64,000 nt of DNA from Streptomyces sp. NBC_00078 (GCF_026343335.1 NZ_JAPELX010000001.1:1178001-1242000); one strand, 5' to 3'. Counted from the stretch's first letter, positions 1 to 8,329 are shown. Notes: a model not told the origin generated them from the sequence alone. Translations and numbers: made by a program.

Positions 1-140
1 GCCTCGTCACCGGCGAGTCCGGGACCGCCGGAGCGGTCCTCCTCGATCTCGATCAGCAGATCGGTGTCGGCGAGCCGGATGCGGTCACCGGTGGTCGGGC
101 CGAACAGGTCGGCGTATGCGGCGCGCGAGATCTCAGGCAT
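1..140 (-). CDS. ureC: Urease alpha subunit, N-terminal part (cut by window edge)
   Basis: This is the start of the nickel-dependent catalytic subunit of urease, which hydrolyses urea to ammonia and carbamate in the cytoplasm. Only the first ~47 residues lie in the window. They open [20 protein letters not shown], the conserved UreC N-terminus. The nickel ligands and the carbamylated lysine lie beyond the edge. The ATG at 140 overlaps the end of ureB by 8 bases, which suggests translational coupling in a ureA-ureB-ureC operon on the minus strand. Identity is secure from this opening and the gene order; completeness cannot be judged. Confidence 0.95.
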   Translation of the reverse strand, partial: MPEISRAAYADLFGPTTGDRIRLADTDLLIEIEEDRSGGPGLAGDE

Positions 141-444
141 CGAGGGCACCTCCGGTCTCGCCGCGCAGTCCGGGCACCACGCGGGCACCGGCGAGCGGAA
201 CGAGTTCGACGTCCACGGGGATGCCGGGCTCGAAGCGCACGGCCGTACCGGCGGCGATGTTGAGCCGCCTGCCGCGCGCGGCGGCCCGGTCGAAGTCCAG
301 ACCGGGGTTGGCCTCGGCGAAGTGGTAGTGGGAGCCGACCTGGACGGGCCGGTCGGCGGCGTTGAGGACGGTCAGCCGGATGACCTCGCGGCCCTCGTTG
401 TACACGACGGGCTCGTCCGCGAACAGGATCTCGCCGGGAATCAT
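133..444 (-). CDS. ureB: Urease beta subunit
   Basis: A 103-residue structural subunit of the urease (alpha-beta-gamma)3 complex. The protein starts [19 protein letters not shown] and contains the family motif [19 protein letters not shown] (about residues 36-54) and the typical [11 protein letters not shown] segment. Its length equals that of free-standing UreB proteins. It lies 9 bp downstream of ureA and overlaps ureC, so the three genes are one operon. There is nothing unusual in it. Confidence 0.97.
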   Translation of the reverse strand: MIPGEILFADEPVVYNEGREVIRLTVLNAADRPVQVGSHYHFAEANPGLDFDRAAARGRRLNIAAGTAVRFEPGIPVDVELVPLAGARVVPGLRGETGGALDA

Positions 445-453
445 CGGGGCACC

Positions 454-756
454 TCAGACGATCGGGTCGTGGACGGTGACGAGCTTGGTGCCGTCGGGGA
501 AGGTCGCCTCGACCTGAACGTCGTGGATCATCTCCGGGATGCCGTCCATGACGTCGTCGCGAGTGAGCAGTTTGCGCCCCGAGGACATGAGCTCGGCGAC
601 CGTACGGCCGTCACGGGCGCCTTCGAGGATGTGTGACGTGATCAGCGCGACCGCCTCGGGGTGGTTGAGCCTGAGTCCACGGCCCCGGCGCTTCTCGGCC
701 ACGTCGGCCGCCACGTGAATGAGCAGCCTCTCCTGCTCGTGCGGTGTCAGTTGCAC
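454..756 (-). CDS. ureA: Urease gamma subunit
   Basis: Smallest urease structural subunit, 100 residues from the GTG at 756. The family hallmark [20 protein letters not shown] is at the N-terminus and the chain ends [11 protein letters not shown], both fully typical. An in-frame GTG at 768 would add four residues (MRWD). I chose 756 because the family nearly always begins M-QLTPHEQ and a purine-rich GAGGTGGG lies just upstream, although the spacing is short; 768 also has a GGAG upstream and cannot be excluded. First gene of ureABC on the minus strand. Confidence 0.95.
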   Translation of the reverse strand: MQLTPHEQERLLIHVAADVAEKRRGRGLRLNHPEAVALITSHILEGARDGRTVAELMSSGRKLLTRDDVMDGIPEMIHDVQVEATFPDGTKLVTVHDPIV

Positions 757-844
757 GTCCCACCTCACAGTCCTCGCTCCGGACCGTGCGGGGTCCGGTT
801 GCCTCAGCCCCGGGGCAAAGTCCCTGGTGGCGTCGATCGAGAGG

Positions 845-1495
845 CTAGTTGGACCGGGTTTCAGCCACGTTAACCGAGCTGTGATCCTGCACGCTCATCA
901 ACGCCCGCAGACCGTCCCGCAGGACGTCGGCCGGCATCGGCCCGAAGAGGGCCTGCTGGGCGAGGAAGCCCATCGCCGACGCCATCATCGTGCGGGCCAC
1001 GTGGTCCGGGGCCACGTCCGGCCGCATCGTCCCGGCGTCCTGGTACGCCTGCACGATGCGCGCCCAGGCCTCCTGCACGCCGCCGTAGCCCTCCCGCAGA
1101 AGGGCCGCCAGCTCATCGTTGCGGAGTGTCTCCGTCCACACCTGGACGACCAGGCGCGGGAAGGCGGGCCGCCCGTCCACGGTCACGGACTCCTTGGTGG
1201 AGAGGACACGGCTGAGGACCGACGCGACCAGGAGGTCCGGGGGCGGCGGCGGGCTGCTGCGGGCCGCCTCCTCGAAACCCTCGTTGACCTGGCCGAGCAC
1301 CTCGCCGACGATCGCCGCGATGAGTTCCTCCTTGCCGCTGAAGTAGCGGTACACGGCTCCGGCGGACAGATCGGCCTCCTTCAGCACGTCCTGCATGGAC
1401 GTGGCGTGGAATCCGTTGCGGGCGAAGCAGCGGGCGGCGCCGTCGAGGATCTGCCGGCGGCGGGCGTCGAGGTGTTCCTGGGATACGCGGGCCAT
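845..1495 (-). CDS. TetR family transcriptional regulator
   Basis: A 216-residue TetR-type repressor. The N-terminal helix-turn-helix sits around residues 25-48 ([15 protein letters not shown], then [11 protein letters not shown], the standard TetR recognition-helix and tail pattern). The C-terminal ~150 residues are the variable ligand-binding half. I chose the ATG at 1495; an upstream in-frame start at 1531 would run through the operator-like repeats. It is divergent from the membrane protein gene at 1646 with a 150-bp AT-richer spacer carrying repeated boxes, so it probably represses both genes. The ligand is unknown. Confidence 0.9.
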   Translation of the reverse strand: MARVSQEHLDARRRQILDGAARCFARNGFHATSMQDVLKEADLSAGAVYRYFSGKEELIAAIVGEVLGQVNEGFEEAARSSPPPPPDLLVASVLSRVLSTKESVTVDGRPAFPRLVVQVWTETLRNDELAALLREGYGGVQEAWARIVQAYQDAGTMRPDVAPDHVARTMMASAMGFLAQQALFGPMPADVLRDGLRALMSVQDHSSVNVAETRSN

Positions 1496-1507
1496 GGTCC
1501 CCAAAGT

Positions 1508-1526
1508 AAAACGAACATTCCTTCTT
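1508..1526. promoter_or_regulatory. Operator-like box 1 between tetR and membrane protein
   Basis: The sequence AAAACGAACATTCCTTCTT lies just upstream of the tetR start codon. It is nearly repeated at 1563-1581 (AAAACGAACGATCCTTCTT); only the two central bases differ. Its position between a TetR gene and a divergent gene is that of an autoregulatory operator. Assignment is inferred. Confidence 0.55.
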
Positions 1527-1562
1527 GACAAGGTGCGCAGGTGGCGAGACGGTGGGTACGGA

Positions 1563-1584
1563 AAAACGAACGATCCTTCTTTTT
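1563..1584. promoter_or_regulatory. Operator-like box 2 (imperfect 22-bp palindrome)
   Basis: A 22-bp imperfect palindrome: left arm AAAACGAACGA, right arm TCCTTCTTTTT, with 9 of 11 base pairs complementary. It is centred between 1573 and 1574 and shares most of its sequence with the box at 1508, 55 bp away. A third partial copy (CCTTCTTTTT) is at 1605-1614. It fits a TetR operator controlling the downstream membrane protein; no binding data. Confidence 0.55.
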
Positions 1585-1645
1585 AGTCCCCTGCCGTTTA
1601 GACCCCTTCTTTTTGCTCCCGCCCTCGATCCCGGAAAGGGAACCC

Positions 1646-2659
1646 ATGCCCACCGACTCCGCCACGCCCACGAAGGCACACCGCCGGCGTCTGATCGCGG
1701 TCGTCGTCCTCGTCCCGGTCCTCGCCGCGCTGGCGCTGTGGGCCTTCGCCTGGCCCTCCGCCCGCACCGCACCCCGCGACCTGCCGCTCGGCGTGGCCGG
1801 TCCCCCGGCCGCGACGGCCCAGCTGGCGAGGCAACTGGATCGCAAGGACGGCGCGTTCGAGATCCACCACTACGCCGACGAGACCGCGGCCCGGCACGCC
1901 GTCGAGGACCGGACCGTATACGGTGCGGTGGCCGTGACGCCCAAGGGACCCGAACTGCTGACCGCGTCGGCCGCGAGCCCTGTGGTCGCACAGTTGCTGC
2001 AGCAGGCGGTGGCGCAGCAGGCCTCAGCCGCCGGCACGCAGATCCGTACGGTCGACGTCGTGGCCGCCCCGGCGAACGACCCCCGCGGCGCGGCACTGAA
2101 CTCCAGCGTGCTGCCGCTCGCCCTGGCCGGGATCGCTGCGGGCGCGGTCGTGACCATGCTCGGGCTGCGCGGCGTCCACGCCGTCGCCGCGCTGGTCGTT
2201 TCCGCCGGTCTGGTCGGCGCCGCCGCGGCCTGCATCGCGCACAGCTGGCTGGGAGTGCTCACCGGCGACTGGTGGGCGGAGGCCGCCGTGCTGGGCCTGT
2301 CGACGCTGGCCGTGAGCGGGGCCGTCGCCGGGCTCGCCGCCCTCCTCGGCCAGGCCGGCCTCGGGATCGCCTCGGGCGTCGTGATGCTGTTCGGCAACCC
2401 CTTCTCCGGCGCGGCCTCCGCCCCCCAGATGCTGCCGGAGCCGGTCGGCGCGATCGGCCAGTGGCTACCGCCGGGCGCGAGCACGGCCCTGCTCCGCTCG
2501 GTGTCGTTCTTCGACGGCGCGGCGGCGACCGGCCCCGCCCTGACACTCACCTGGTGGGCCGCGCTGGGCCTGGGCGCCGTACTGCTCGGCCATGCGCTCA
2601 TGTCGCGCGCCAGGACCAGCGAGCCGGCCGCCGAGCGGGAACTCGCCGCCGCCGGCTGA
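1646..2659 (+). CDS. Multi-pass membrane protein, ABC-2/YhgE-like
   Basis: A 337-residue membrane protein of unknown substrate. Residues ~14-35 form a strong N-terminal membrane segment ([18 protein letters not shown]). A ~125-residue extracytoplasmic region follows, then about five to six membrane segments from ~residue 155 to the end. This one-TM / large loop / TM-bundle layout resembles YhgE/Pip (DUF3533) and ABC-2 permease proteins. The ATG at 1646 follows a purine-rich GGAAAGGGA. The divergent TetR and operator boxes suggest an inducible exporter or envelope-stress protein, analogous to TetR-controlled DUF3533 genes. No ATPase gene is adjacent. Confidence 0.75.
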   Translation: MPTDSATPTKAHRRRLIAVVVLVPVLAALALWAFAWPSARTAPRDLPLGVAGPPAATAQLARQLDRKDGAFEIHHYADETAARHAVEDRTVYGAVAVTPKGPELLTASAASPVVAQLLQQAVAQQASAAGTQIRTVDVVAAPANDPRGAALNSSVLPLALAGIAAGAVVTMLGLRGVHAVAALVVSAGLVGAAAACIAHSWLGVLTGDWWAEAAVLGLSTLAVSGAVAGLAALLGQAGLGIASGVVMLFGNPFSGAASAPQMLPEPVGAIGQWLPPGASTALLRSVSFFDGAAATGPALTLTWWAALGLGAVLLGHALMSRARTSEPAAERELAAAG

Positions 2660-2681
2660 CCGTCCGGTCACATCCGACCGA

Positions 2682-2717
2682 CCGTGTGTCCCCGCTGTAG
2701 CGGACGGGGGTGCACGG
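2682..2717. terminator. Candidate terminator between convergent genes
   Basis: The arms CCGTGTGTCCCC and GGGGGTGCACGG can pair at about 9-10 of 12 positions around a 12-nt loop. It lies between the membrane protein (+) and the phd-like gene (-), which converge here. No T-tract follows, as is usual in Streptomyces. Confidence 0.45.
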
Positions 2718-2747
2718 TCTTTTCGTCTCTCACGAGGGATCCATCCC

Positions 2748-3035
2748 TTACGAGGGGCCCGGCCCCCGATGGTGCGCCGCGATGCCGAAGCGCTGCTGTT
2801 CGCGGGGAGCGGACGCCGCCTCGCGGACGGTGGAGACCGAGCTGATCACCTGGTCGCCGGCGGGCTCCTGGATCTCCTGGAGCTCCTCGAGTCGTGCGAG
2901 GTCAGCGGCGGAGACAAGGGCGACGAGGGGCTTGCCGTGCCGCGTCACGACGACGCGCTCACCGCCGTACACCACCCGGTTGATCAGGTCGGCGAGCTCA
3001 GCCCTGGCTTGCGTCACCGGAATCTCGTAGGCCAT
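2748..3035 (-). CDS. Phd/YefM family antitoxin (orphan)
   Basis: A 95-residue antitoxin/regulator. The N-terminus [20 protein letters not shown] and [19 protein letters not shown] (residues ~27-46) are the diagnostic Phd/YefM DNA-binding fold, which pairs as a dimer. The residues after ~55 form the toxin-binding/variable tail. No Doc, YoeB or other toxin gene is beside it: the 5' neighbour is clpP (divergent) and the 3' neighbour is the membrane protein. A TATGAT box ends 6 nt before the ATG, suggesting leaderless mRNA. Phd proteins are classic Clp protease substrates, so the clpP neighbour is notable. Confidence 0.88.
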   Translation of the reverse strand: MAYEIPVTQARAELADLINRVVYGGERVVVTRHGKPLVALVSAADLARLEELQEIQEPAGDQVISSVSTVREAASAPREQQRFGIAAHHRGPGPS

Positions 3036-3041
3036 GCCCCC

Positions 3042-3060
3042 ATCATAACGTCACGTACGT
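3042..3060 (-). promoter_or_regulatory. phd promoter -10 and overlapping palindrome
   Basis: Read on the minus strand, a TATGAT -10 box (3047-3042) stands 6 nt from the phd ATG at 3035, so the transcript would begin at or next to the start codon. Immediately upstream are a perfect 8-bp palindrome ACGTACGT (3053-3060) and a TGTACA (3063-3068). These are good candidates for the antitoxin's own operator, and they also sit in the promoter region of clpP. Confidence 0.5.
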
Positions 3061-3098
3061 CCTGTACATTTTTTACAGACGCCGAAGAAGGGGCACCC

Positions 3099-3734
3099 AT
3101 GACCCGACCGACAGCCCGCTACGTCCTGCCCGAGATCACCGAGCGCACGAGCTACGGGCACAAGTCGCTGGATCCGTACTCGAAGCTGCTGGAGGAGCGG
3201 ATCGTCTTCCTCGGGACGCAGGTCGACGACACCTCGGCGAACGACGTGATGGCACAGCTCATGTATCTGGAGCACAAGGACCCCGACCGGGACATCGCGC
3301 TGTACATCAACTCGCCGGGCGGCTCGTTCAGCGCCATGACGGCGCTCTACGACACGATCCAGTACGTCACCTGCGACGTGGCGACGACCTGCCTGGGGCA
3401 GGCGGGTTCCTCCGCCGCGGTGCTGCTGGCCGCCGGCGCGCCGGGCAAGCGGTTCGTGCTGCCGGGCGCCCGCGTGGTGATCCATCAGCCGTCGCTGGCT
3501 CAGCCGGTCCAGGGGCAGGCCAGTGATCTGGCCATCCAGGCCCAGGAGTTGACGCGGATGCGCACCCGCCTTGAGGAGATGCTTGTACGGCACACCGGGC
3601 GCAGTGCGCAGCAGGTGAACGCGGACATCGAGCGGGACAAGATCCTGGATGCCCAAGGAGCGGTTGAGTACGGGCTGGTGGACGAGATCATCCCCAGCCG
3701 CCGGGTCACCCTCGCCCCGCCCACCGGTCGGTGA
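3099..3734 (+). CDS. clpP: ATP-dependent Clp protease proteolytic subunit
   Basis: A 211-residue serine peptidase of the ClpP barrel, which degrades unfolded or tagged proteins fed by Clp ATPases. The catalytic triad is visible: Ser in [14 protein letters not shown] (~residue 107), His in VVIHQP (~132), and Asp in the [22 protein letters not shown] region (~181). Streptomyces carry several clpP genes, usually in pairs (clpP1P2, clpP3P4). This one is single, with no second clpP and no popR beside it. The ATG at 3099 is preceded by AGAAGGGG. A small gene follows 7 bp downstream. Regulation may involve the divergent phd-like gene (inference). Confidence 0.95.
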   Translation: MTRPTARYVLPEITERTSYGHKSLDPYSKLLEERIVFLGTQVDDTSANDVMAQLMYLEHKDPDRDIALYINSPGGSFSAMTALYDTIQYVTCDVATTCLGQAGSSAAVLLAAGAPGKRFVLPGARVVIHQPSLAQPVQGQASDLAIQAQELTRMRTRLEEMLVRHTGRSAQQVNADIERDKILDAQGAVEYGLVDEIIPSRRVTLAPPTGR

Positions 3735-3741
3735 GCGGCCG

Positions 3742-4050
3742 GTGCTCCCGCCCGAACTTCCGCCGCTGCCCGCTCTCACGCGCGCCGAGGGAGAGTTGAT
3801 CGACCGTTACCTCGACGTGGTCGACCTGCTCGGCCGCATCAACCCGGCGCACGACGGGGACACGTATCGCGGACTGCGTGCCGCGCAGGCTCTGGTGAGC
3901 CAGGCGACGGCGCTGCGCGACGCGCTGGCGCTGATGCACCGTCGGGGCGAGAACGAGCTGCACGCCCCGACCCTGGGACGCGCCCTCAGGGTGCTGGACG
4001 GCGAGCGGCGCACGGCCAGGGTCACCCTGCCGCCGCACTGCCCCAGTTGA
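3742..4050 (+). CDS. Small protein co-transcribed with clpP, unknown function
   Basis: A 102-residue protein if read from the GTG at 3742, 7 bp after the clpP stop. It is soluble and mostly helical in appearance, with a segment like RAEGELIDRYLDVVDLLGRIN near the N-terminus followed by an Arg/Leu-rich C-terminal half. No known motif was recognised. Spacing and strand indicate an operon with clpP, and a very strong terminator follows 12 bp after its stop, supporting it as a real last gene. An accessory role to this ClpP is only a guess. Confidence 0.65.
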   Translation: MLPPELPPLPALTRAEGELIDRYLDVVDLLGRINPAHDGDTYRGLRAAQALVSQATALRDALALMHRRGENELHAPTLGRALRVLDGERRTARVTLPPHCPS

Positions 4051-4061
4051 CGCGGATCCAA

Positions 4062-4104
4062 CCGGTCCGGACACCTCGCCGCGGCGGCGAGGTGTCCGGA
4101 CCGG
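4062..4104 (+). terminator. Strong terminator of the clpP operon
   Basis: A perfect 20-bp inverted repeat with a 3-nt loop (CGG): left arm begins CCGGTCCGGACACC at 4062, right arm ends GGTGTCCGGACCGG at 4104. This is the most stable hairpin in the window and lies 12 bp after the stop of the small gene. Confidence 0.9.
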
Positions 4105-4390
4105 CTTTCAAACGGACCAAACGGCGTACCGCCTTTTGGAGGACGCTAGGCCCCTTTTTCGGGACCCTCGGAGTTGCACAACGCGCGTGGCCCGAGGGCG
4201 GAATGAGGTGTTCCGCCGCTGGTCCGGGGCTCGCCGGGGGCCTCAACGTCCGTTCGAACACAGGGGTGTCCACCCGAACGGGTGAGTGGTGAGTAACAAC
4301 ACAAAGTCACGGTTCCATTGGGTTTTTCTGACTTCTGTAGGTGAGGATCCCTGTCTGACGACAAGCCCCCGCCACAGCGGCGGGGCGATC

Positions 4391-4604
4391 CGGGCGGACG
4401 CCGAGTCCTGCCGCCGCACGGGTGACCGGTCGACAGGAGTGGATCGGCAGGAGTGGAGGACCCAGGCAAGACGGGTCGCCGGAACGGCCGTCTCCGCACG
4501 GAGACGCCGGGTCGAGCAGCCCTTGGGGTGAAGCCGCAGCCGCGGCCGGGCAACTTCGCCAGCCCGAATCCGACAGGTCATCCTTCACAGGCGGCTGACG
4601 AAGG
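4391..4604 (+). ncRNA. ydaO/yuaA (cyclic di-AMP) riboswitch
   Basis: The 5' leader of the downstream NlpC/P60 gene contains the conserved blocks of the ydaO class in order: GACGCCGAGTCCTGCCGCCG (4398-4417), GGAGGACCCAGG (~4453), GGGGTGAAGCCGC (~4526), GGCAACTTCGCCAGCCCGAA (~4549), then AATCCGACAGGTCATCC and GGCGGCTGACGAAGG. In actinobacteria this class senses c-di-AMP and turns off resuscitation/peptidoglycan hydrolase genes. It sits directly upstream of a secreted cell-wall endopeptidase, the expected target. A separate hairpin (CCCCGCC/GGCGGGG, 4367-4385) lies just 5'. Boundaries are approximate. Confidence 0.9.
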
Positions 4605-4611
4605 GTTGCGC

Positions 4612-5085
4612 ATGTCTGCGCTCAATCGTGTCCCGTCGCTGATGGCCCGGGCCGGCACGGCCTCGGCGCTCACCATCGCCGCCGTGGGCGGCTCCATCGT
4701 GGTCCCGGGTGTCGCCTCCGACGCCGCGGCCGCCACGCCCGCGACGAAGGCGCTTCAGATCGCGGCCTCCAAGAAGGGGTCCCCGTACAAGTGGGGCGCC
4801 TCGGGGCCGCGCAGGTTCGACTGCTCAGGGCTCACGCTGTACTCGTTCAAGAAGGCGGGCAAGAAGCTCCCCCGGACGGCTGCCCAGCAGTACAACAAGT
4901 CCCACCACATCTCCGCGAAGGGCCGCAAGGCCGGAGACCTCGTGTTCTTCCACTCGGGCTCCAGCGTCTACCACGTGGGCATCTACGCAGGGAAGGGGAA
5001 GATCTGGCACGCCCCGAAGACCGGGGACGTCGTGAAGCTGCAGAAGATCTGGACCAACAGCGTCTGGTACGGCCGGATCAGCTGA
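4612..5085 (+). CDS. Secreted NlpC/P60 peptidoglycan endopeptidase
   Basis: A 157-residue secreted hydrolase that cleaves peptidoglycan stem peptides. It has an N-terminal signal sequence (hydrophobic stretch AGTASALTIAAVGGSIVV, cleavage likely near SDAAAA, residue ~41). The NlpC/P60 domain follows with the catalytic Cys in RFDCSGL (~residue 70), the His in VYHVGIY (~122) and a polar third residue near WHAPKTG. Length is that of a minimal single-domain family member, without SH3 or coiled-coil regions. Expression should be controlled by the c-di-AMP riboswitch in its leader. A strong terminator follows at once. Confidence 0.93.
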   Translation: MSALNRVPSLMARAGTASALTIAAVGGSIVVPGVASDAAAATPATKALQIAASKKGSPYKWGASGPRRFDCSGLTLYSFKKAGKKLPRTAAQQYNKSHHISAKGRKAGDLVFFHSGSSVYHVGIYAGKGKIWHAPKTGDVVKLQKIWTNSVWYGRIS

Positions 5086-5089
5086 CTCT

Positions 5090-5133
5090 CCCGCGGGGGC
5101 GACGCCGACCTGACAGGCCGTCGCCCCCGCGGG
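5090..5133 (+). terminator. Terminator after NlpC/P60 gene
   Basis: A perfect 15-bp inverted repeat: CCCGCGGGGGCGACG at 5090-5104 and CGTCGCCCCCGCGGG at 5119-5133, loop 14 nt. It begins 5 bp after the stop codon. Confidence 0.85.
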
Positions 5134-5303
5134 GCCTTCCCACGGGCCCGGCGCACAGCCCGGGGGCCCGGAACCGCGTCGCTCTGCCACCGGAGCCCTC
5201 ACCGCGCCGTGACCGCTCTCTGGACCGAGCCGAGCGCCACCGGCCCGTCCCCACGTTCCCGCTGACGCCTTCGCCCCTCGCGGCCGCGCCGTACGCCTCG
5301 GCG

Positions 5304-5762
5304 CTACGGCTCCTGCTGTCCCGCTGCCGGCACCGGCTCGGCCGGGACGGTCCACGGAAGCTCGATGGACACCGTCTTGCCGCCCTCCCGGGTGGGACGC
5401 ACCCGGACCCTGCCGCCGCACTCGGCCGCCAGCCAGCGGACGATCACCATGCCCCGGCCGTTGTCCTGCTGGACGGCGGCGGGCAGCCGTTTCGGGAGGC
5501 GGGGATGACTGTCGGTGACGCCGATGCGCAGCTGTTCGTCATGGTGGAGCTCGACGTCCACCGTGAAGGTGGGTGACAGCCCGAAGGTGTGCTGTACGGC
5601 GTTGGTGGCGAGTTCGGAGACGATGAGCCGGATGGTCTCGGAGGTTTCCGAGCCCGCCGGCAGTCCCCATTCCGCCAGGGTGTCGACCACGTAGCCGCGG
5701 GCCGCGGCGACCGAGGCGGGATCGCTCGGCAGAGTGACGGATGCTTCCAGATGGTCTGCCAT
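5304..5762 (-). CDS. RsbW-like ATP-binding protein (HATPase_c_2)
   Basis: A 152-residue GHKL ATPase-fold protein of the anti-sigma/serine kinase type. The N box is visible in VSELATNAVQHT (~residues 49-60) and the G1/G2 region in DNGRGMVIVRWLAAECGG (~100-117), both standard for streptomycete HATPase_c_2 proteins. It is divergent from an XRE regulator followed by a DUF397 protein. This trio recurs many times in Streptomyces genomes and acts in developmental/antibiotic regulation (as with whiJ and abaA-like loci). The partner of this copy is unknown. Confidence 0.88.
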   Translation of the reverse strand: MADHLEASVTLPSDPASVAAARGYVVDTLAEWGLPAGSETSETIRLIVSELATNAVQHTFGLSPTFTVDVELHHDEQLRIGVTDSHPRLPKRLPAAVQQDNGRGMVIVRWLAAECGGRVRVRPTREGGKTVSIELPWTVPAEPVPAAGQQEP

Positions 5763-5975
5763 GGCGCGGTCGTCCCTTTCCCACGGGACCGGAGTCCGAC
5801 ACGGAGCGGATGGTTCGAGTACGGTCCCGGACTGGTGCTTCGTCGCCAGAGTGCCATTACCGCAACGCTCACGGGTGGCGATCCACCAAGATGTGCATAT
5901 ATCTGTCGCTCAAAGCGGTGAACTCTGCGACGGGAGACCGTATTTGGGTGGCCCGGAAGGAGTAAGGAGTAACGC

Positions 5976-6836
5976 ATGCAGCACGGTCCCGCGGTGCGCC
6001 GTCGGAAGCTGGGTGCCGAACTGCGTGCGTTACGCACGAGTGCGGGGCTCACAAGTGGTGATGCGGCCCGGCTCGTGGGCTGGCACCAGTCGAAGGTGAG
6101 CCGGATCGAGACGGGTGCCAGCGGGGTGAAACCGGCCGATGTGCGGTTACTTCTGGACGCCTACACCGTGTCGGACGCCCAACTCCGTGAGTTGCTCATG
6201 GTGTTGGCGGGCTCCGACGAGGGAGGCGGCCGGCACCACTGGTGGCACGCCTATCGCGGGGTACTGCCGCCGACCTACCGCGATTTCATCAGCCTGGAGT
6301 CCCAGGCGAGCACGATGAGCACGCTGGAGACGTCCGTCGTACCCGGCCTGTTGCAGACGCCCGAGTACGCCCGTGAGGTGACCCGGGCGGCGGTGGGCGG
6401 GCTGGACGACGAGCGGCTGGACGCCCTGGTCGAGGTGCGCCTGGCCAGGCAGGACGTGTTGCGTGCGGACCGGCCGCTGGAGCTGAGCGCGGTGCTGGAC
6501 GAGGCTGTGCTGCGACGCGAGATCGGCGGCCCCGACGTCATGGCGAGACAGCTGAGACAGCTCATCGAGGCGGCCTGCCTGCCCCAAGTCCGGCTTCAGG
6601 TACTGCCGTTCGCCGCCGGTGCCCATGTCGGCGTCACCGGGCCTTTCGTAATCTTCTCATTTTCGAGCACTTCTGATCTGGACGTGGTTGTTCTCGACCA
6701 CTTGACGAGTAGCCTCTACCTCGAGCGGAAAGAAGACCTCCGGGCCTACACCGAGGCCTTCACCGCCCTTCAGTCCCACGCCCTTTCGCCAGAGGACTCG
6801 TTGGATCACATCGCCGCAATAAGTGACGGCGCGTAA
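5976..6836 (+). CDS. XRE family regulator with DUF5753, contains two TTA codons
   Basis: A 286-residue WhiJ/BldB-associated type regulator. It has an N-terminal HTH (residues ~13-66, LGAELRALRTSAGLTSGDAA then WHQSKVSRIETG). The large C-terminal DUF5753 domain contains SVVPGLLQTPEYAREV (~126-141) and the late FVIFSF...VVVLDHLTSSLYLE region. Two in-frame TTA leucine codons (6030-6032 and 6147-6149) make translation dependent on the bldA tRNA; by eye I found no other in-frame TTA in the window. The ATG at 5976 follows AAGGAG. A DUF397 gene follows 10 bp later and is the usual cognate small partner. Confidence 0.92.
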   Translation: MQHGPAVRRRKLGAELRALRTSAGLTSGDAARLVGWHQSKVSRIETGASGVKPADVRLLLDAYTVSDAQLRELLMVLAGSDEGGGRHHWWHAYRGVLPPTYRDFISLESQASTMSTLETSVVPGLLQTPEYAREVTRAAVGGLDDERLDALVEVRLARQDVLRADRPLELSAVLDEAVLRREIGGPDVMARQLRQLIEAACLPQVRLQVLPFAAGAHVGVTGPFVIFSFSSTSDLDVVVLDHLTSSLYLERKEDLRAYTEAFTALQSHALSPEDSLDHIAAISDGA

Positions 6837-6846
6837 GGAGGCACCA

Positions 6847-7074
6847 ATGTCTGCACTGCCTCGGAACGTACCTTCCAGTACCGATCTGCACGGCGTGCGG
6901 TGGCTGCGCAGCAGTTACAGCACGGGTGCGAACAACTGTGTGGAGACGGCACGGCCGCACTCCGGTCCCTGGGCCGGGCTGCTCGCCGTGCGCGACTCCA
7001 AGGACCCGGCCGGGCCCGCCCTGCTCGTCTCCCCCGGGAGCTGGACGGAGTTCACGGCCGCGTTCAAGGGCTGA
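6847..7074 (+). CDS. DUF397 small regulatory partner
   Basis: A 75-residue DUF397 protein, with the family signature WLRSSYSTGANNCVETA (residues ~18-34) and VRDSKDPAGPALLVSPGSW (~48-66). A perfect AAGGAGG precedes the ATG at 6847. It is in an operon with the XRE gene 10 bp upstream. DUF397 proteins are thought to counteract the cognate XRE/DUF5753 regulator. The GATCAG-containing sequence after the stop is repeated twice (7072-7105) but forms no clear terminator. Confidence 0.92.
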   Translation: MSALPRNVPSSTDLHGVRWLRSSYSTGANNCVETARPHSGPWAGLLAVRDSKDPAGPALLVSPGSWTEFTAAFKG

Positions 7075-7140
7075 TCAGTTCCGATCCGATCAGGCCTGAT
7101 CAGTTCCCCGTCGTGCGGCGCACGGCCGTGTCACGCCGAC

Positions 7141-8268
7141 TCATGGTCGCGTCTCGCCGATCACACCTACAGCGCGTTCGATCTGTGCCTCGGAGAGGTC
7201 CGCGCGAGCGGTCAACCTGAGCCGTGAGATGCCGTCGGGCACGGAGGGAGGACGGAAGCAGCCCACGGCAAGGCCTGCCGTACGGCAGTCGGCCGCCCAT
7301 TGCAGGGCCTCCTCCGGGGACGGCGCGCGCACGGAGACGACCGCGGCGTCCGGGCGTACCGCCTCGTGACCCGCGGCCGTCAGGCGTGCGTGCAGTTCGG
7401 CCGCCACCGTGCGCGCCCGCGCCGCCCTCTCCGGCTCGCGACGCAGCAGTCTCAGGGCCGCCAGGGCCGCTCCGACGGCCGCCGGAGCGAGGCCTGTGTC
7501 GAAGATGAACGTCCGGGCCGCGTTGACGAGGTGGCCGATGACCCGGGCGGGGCCGAGCACGACACCGCCCTGGCTGCCGAACGACTTGGACAGCGTGGCC
7601 GTCACGACGACGTCGTCGGCGCCCGCGAGGCCGGCCGCGTGCGGGGCACCCCGGCCGCCGTCGCCGAGCACCCCGAGCCCGTGCGCGTCGTCGACCAGCA
7701 GCCCCGCGCCGCGCTCCCGGCACGCCTCGGCGAAGGCGGCCAGCGGTGCGGCGTCCCCGTCCACCGAGAAGACCGTGTCCGAGACAACGACCGCGGTGTC
7801 CTCGTGCGTCCTGAGCGCCTTGCGCACGGCGTCCGGGTCGCAGTGCGGCACGACCTGAGTGGTGCCCCTGGCCAGCCGGCAGCCGTCGATCAGTGAGGCG
7901 TGGTTGCCCGCGTCGGAGACGATCAGCGAGCCGTGCGGGGCCAGTGCGGTGACAGCGGCGAGGTTGGCCGCGTAACCCGACGAGAAGACGAGGGCCGCCT
8001 CGAAGCCGCAGAAATCGGCCAGGTCGCGCTCCAGCTCGGTGTGGAGTTCCGTCGTACCCGTCACGAGCCGGGACCCGGTCGAGCCGCCGCCCCAGGTCCG
8101 GGCGGCCGCCGCGGCGCCTTCGGCGACGGCGGGATGGTGGGCCAGCCCCAGGTAGTCGTTGCTCGCCAGATCCAGGAGCGGGGAGTCGGCCGGGCGCGGC
8201 CGCAGGGTCCGTACGAGTCCGGCGCGACGGCGCAGCTCCGCCTGTTCGTCGATCCAGCCGAACGCCAT
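7141..8268 (-). CDS. bioF: 8-amino-7-oxononanoate synthase
   Basis: A 375-residue PLP enzyme that condenses pimeloyl thioester with alanine in biotin synthesis. Family motifs are [15 protein letters not shown] (~32-46), [15 protein letters not shown] (~61-75), the PLP pocket [11 protein letters not shown] (~191-201) and the Schiff-base lysine in [11 protein letters not shown] (~229). Length is usual for BioF. The ATG at 8268 is preceded by GGAGGAG. It is divergent from bioB-bioA-bioD, so all four classical biotin ring-assembly genes are here. Upstream pimelate genes (bioC/bioH/bioI) are not in the window. Confidence 0.95.
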   Translation of the reverse strand: MAFGWIDEQAELRRRAGLVRTLRPRPADSPLLDLASNDYLGLAHHPAVAEGAAAAARTWGGGSTGSRLVTGTTELHTELERDLADFCGFEAALVFSSGYAANLAAVTALAPHGSLIVSDAGNHASLIDGCRLARGTTQVVPHCDPDAVRKALRTHEDTAVVVSDTVFSVDGDAAPLAAFAEACRERGAGLLVDDAHGLGVLGDGGRGAPHAAGLAGADDVVVTATLSKSFGSQGGVVLGPARVIGHLVNAARTFIFDTGLAPAAVGAALAALRLLRREPERAARARTVAAELHARLTAAGHEAVRPDAAVVSVRAPSPEEALQWAADCRTAGLAVGCFRPPSVPDGISRLRLTARADLSEAQIERAVGVIGETRP

Positions 8269-8329
8269 GGCTCCTCCGGGACTTTTGTAGGCAGTGGACA
8301 GACACTAGCCGGACGGGTCGCACCCCATG

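Noticed and set aside
4105..4390. Short open frames on both strands before the riboswitch
   Set aside because: No start/ribosome site or recognisable product; this is the promoter/leader region of the NlpC/P60 gene.
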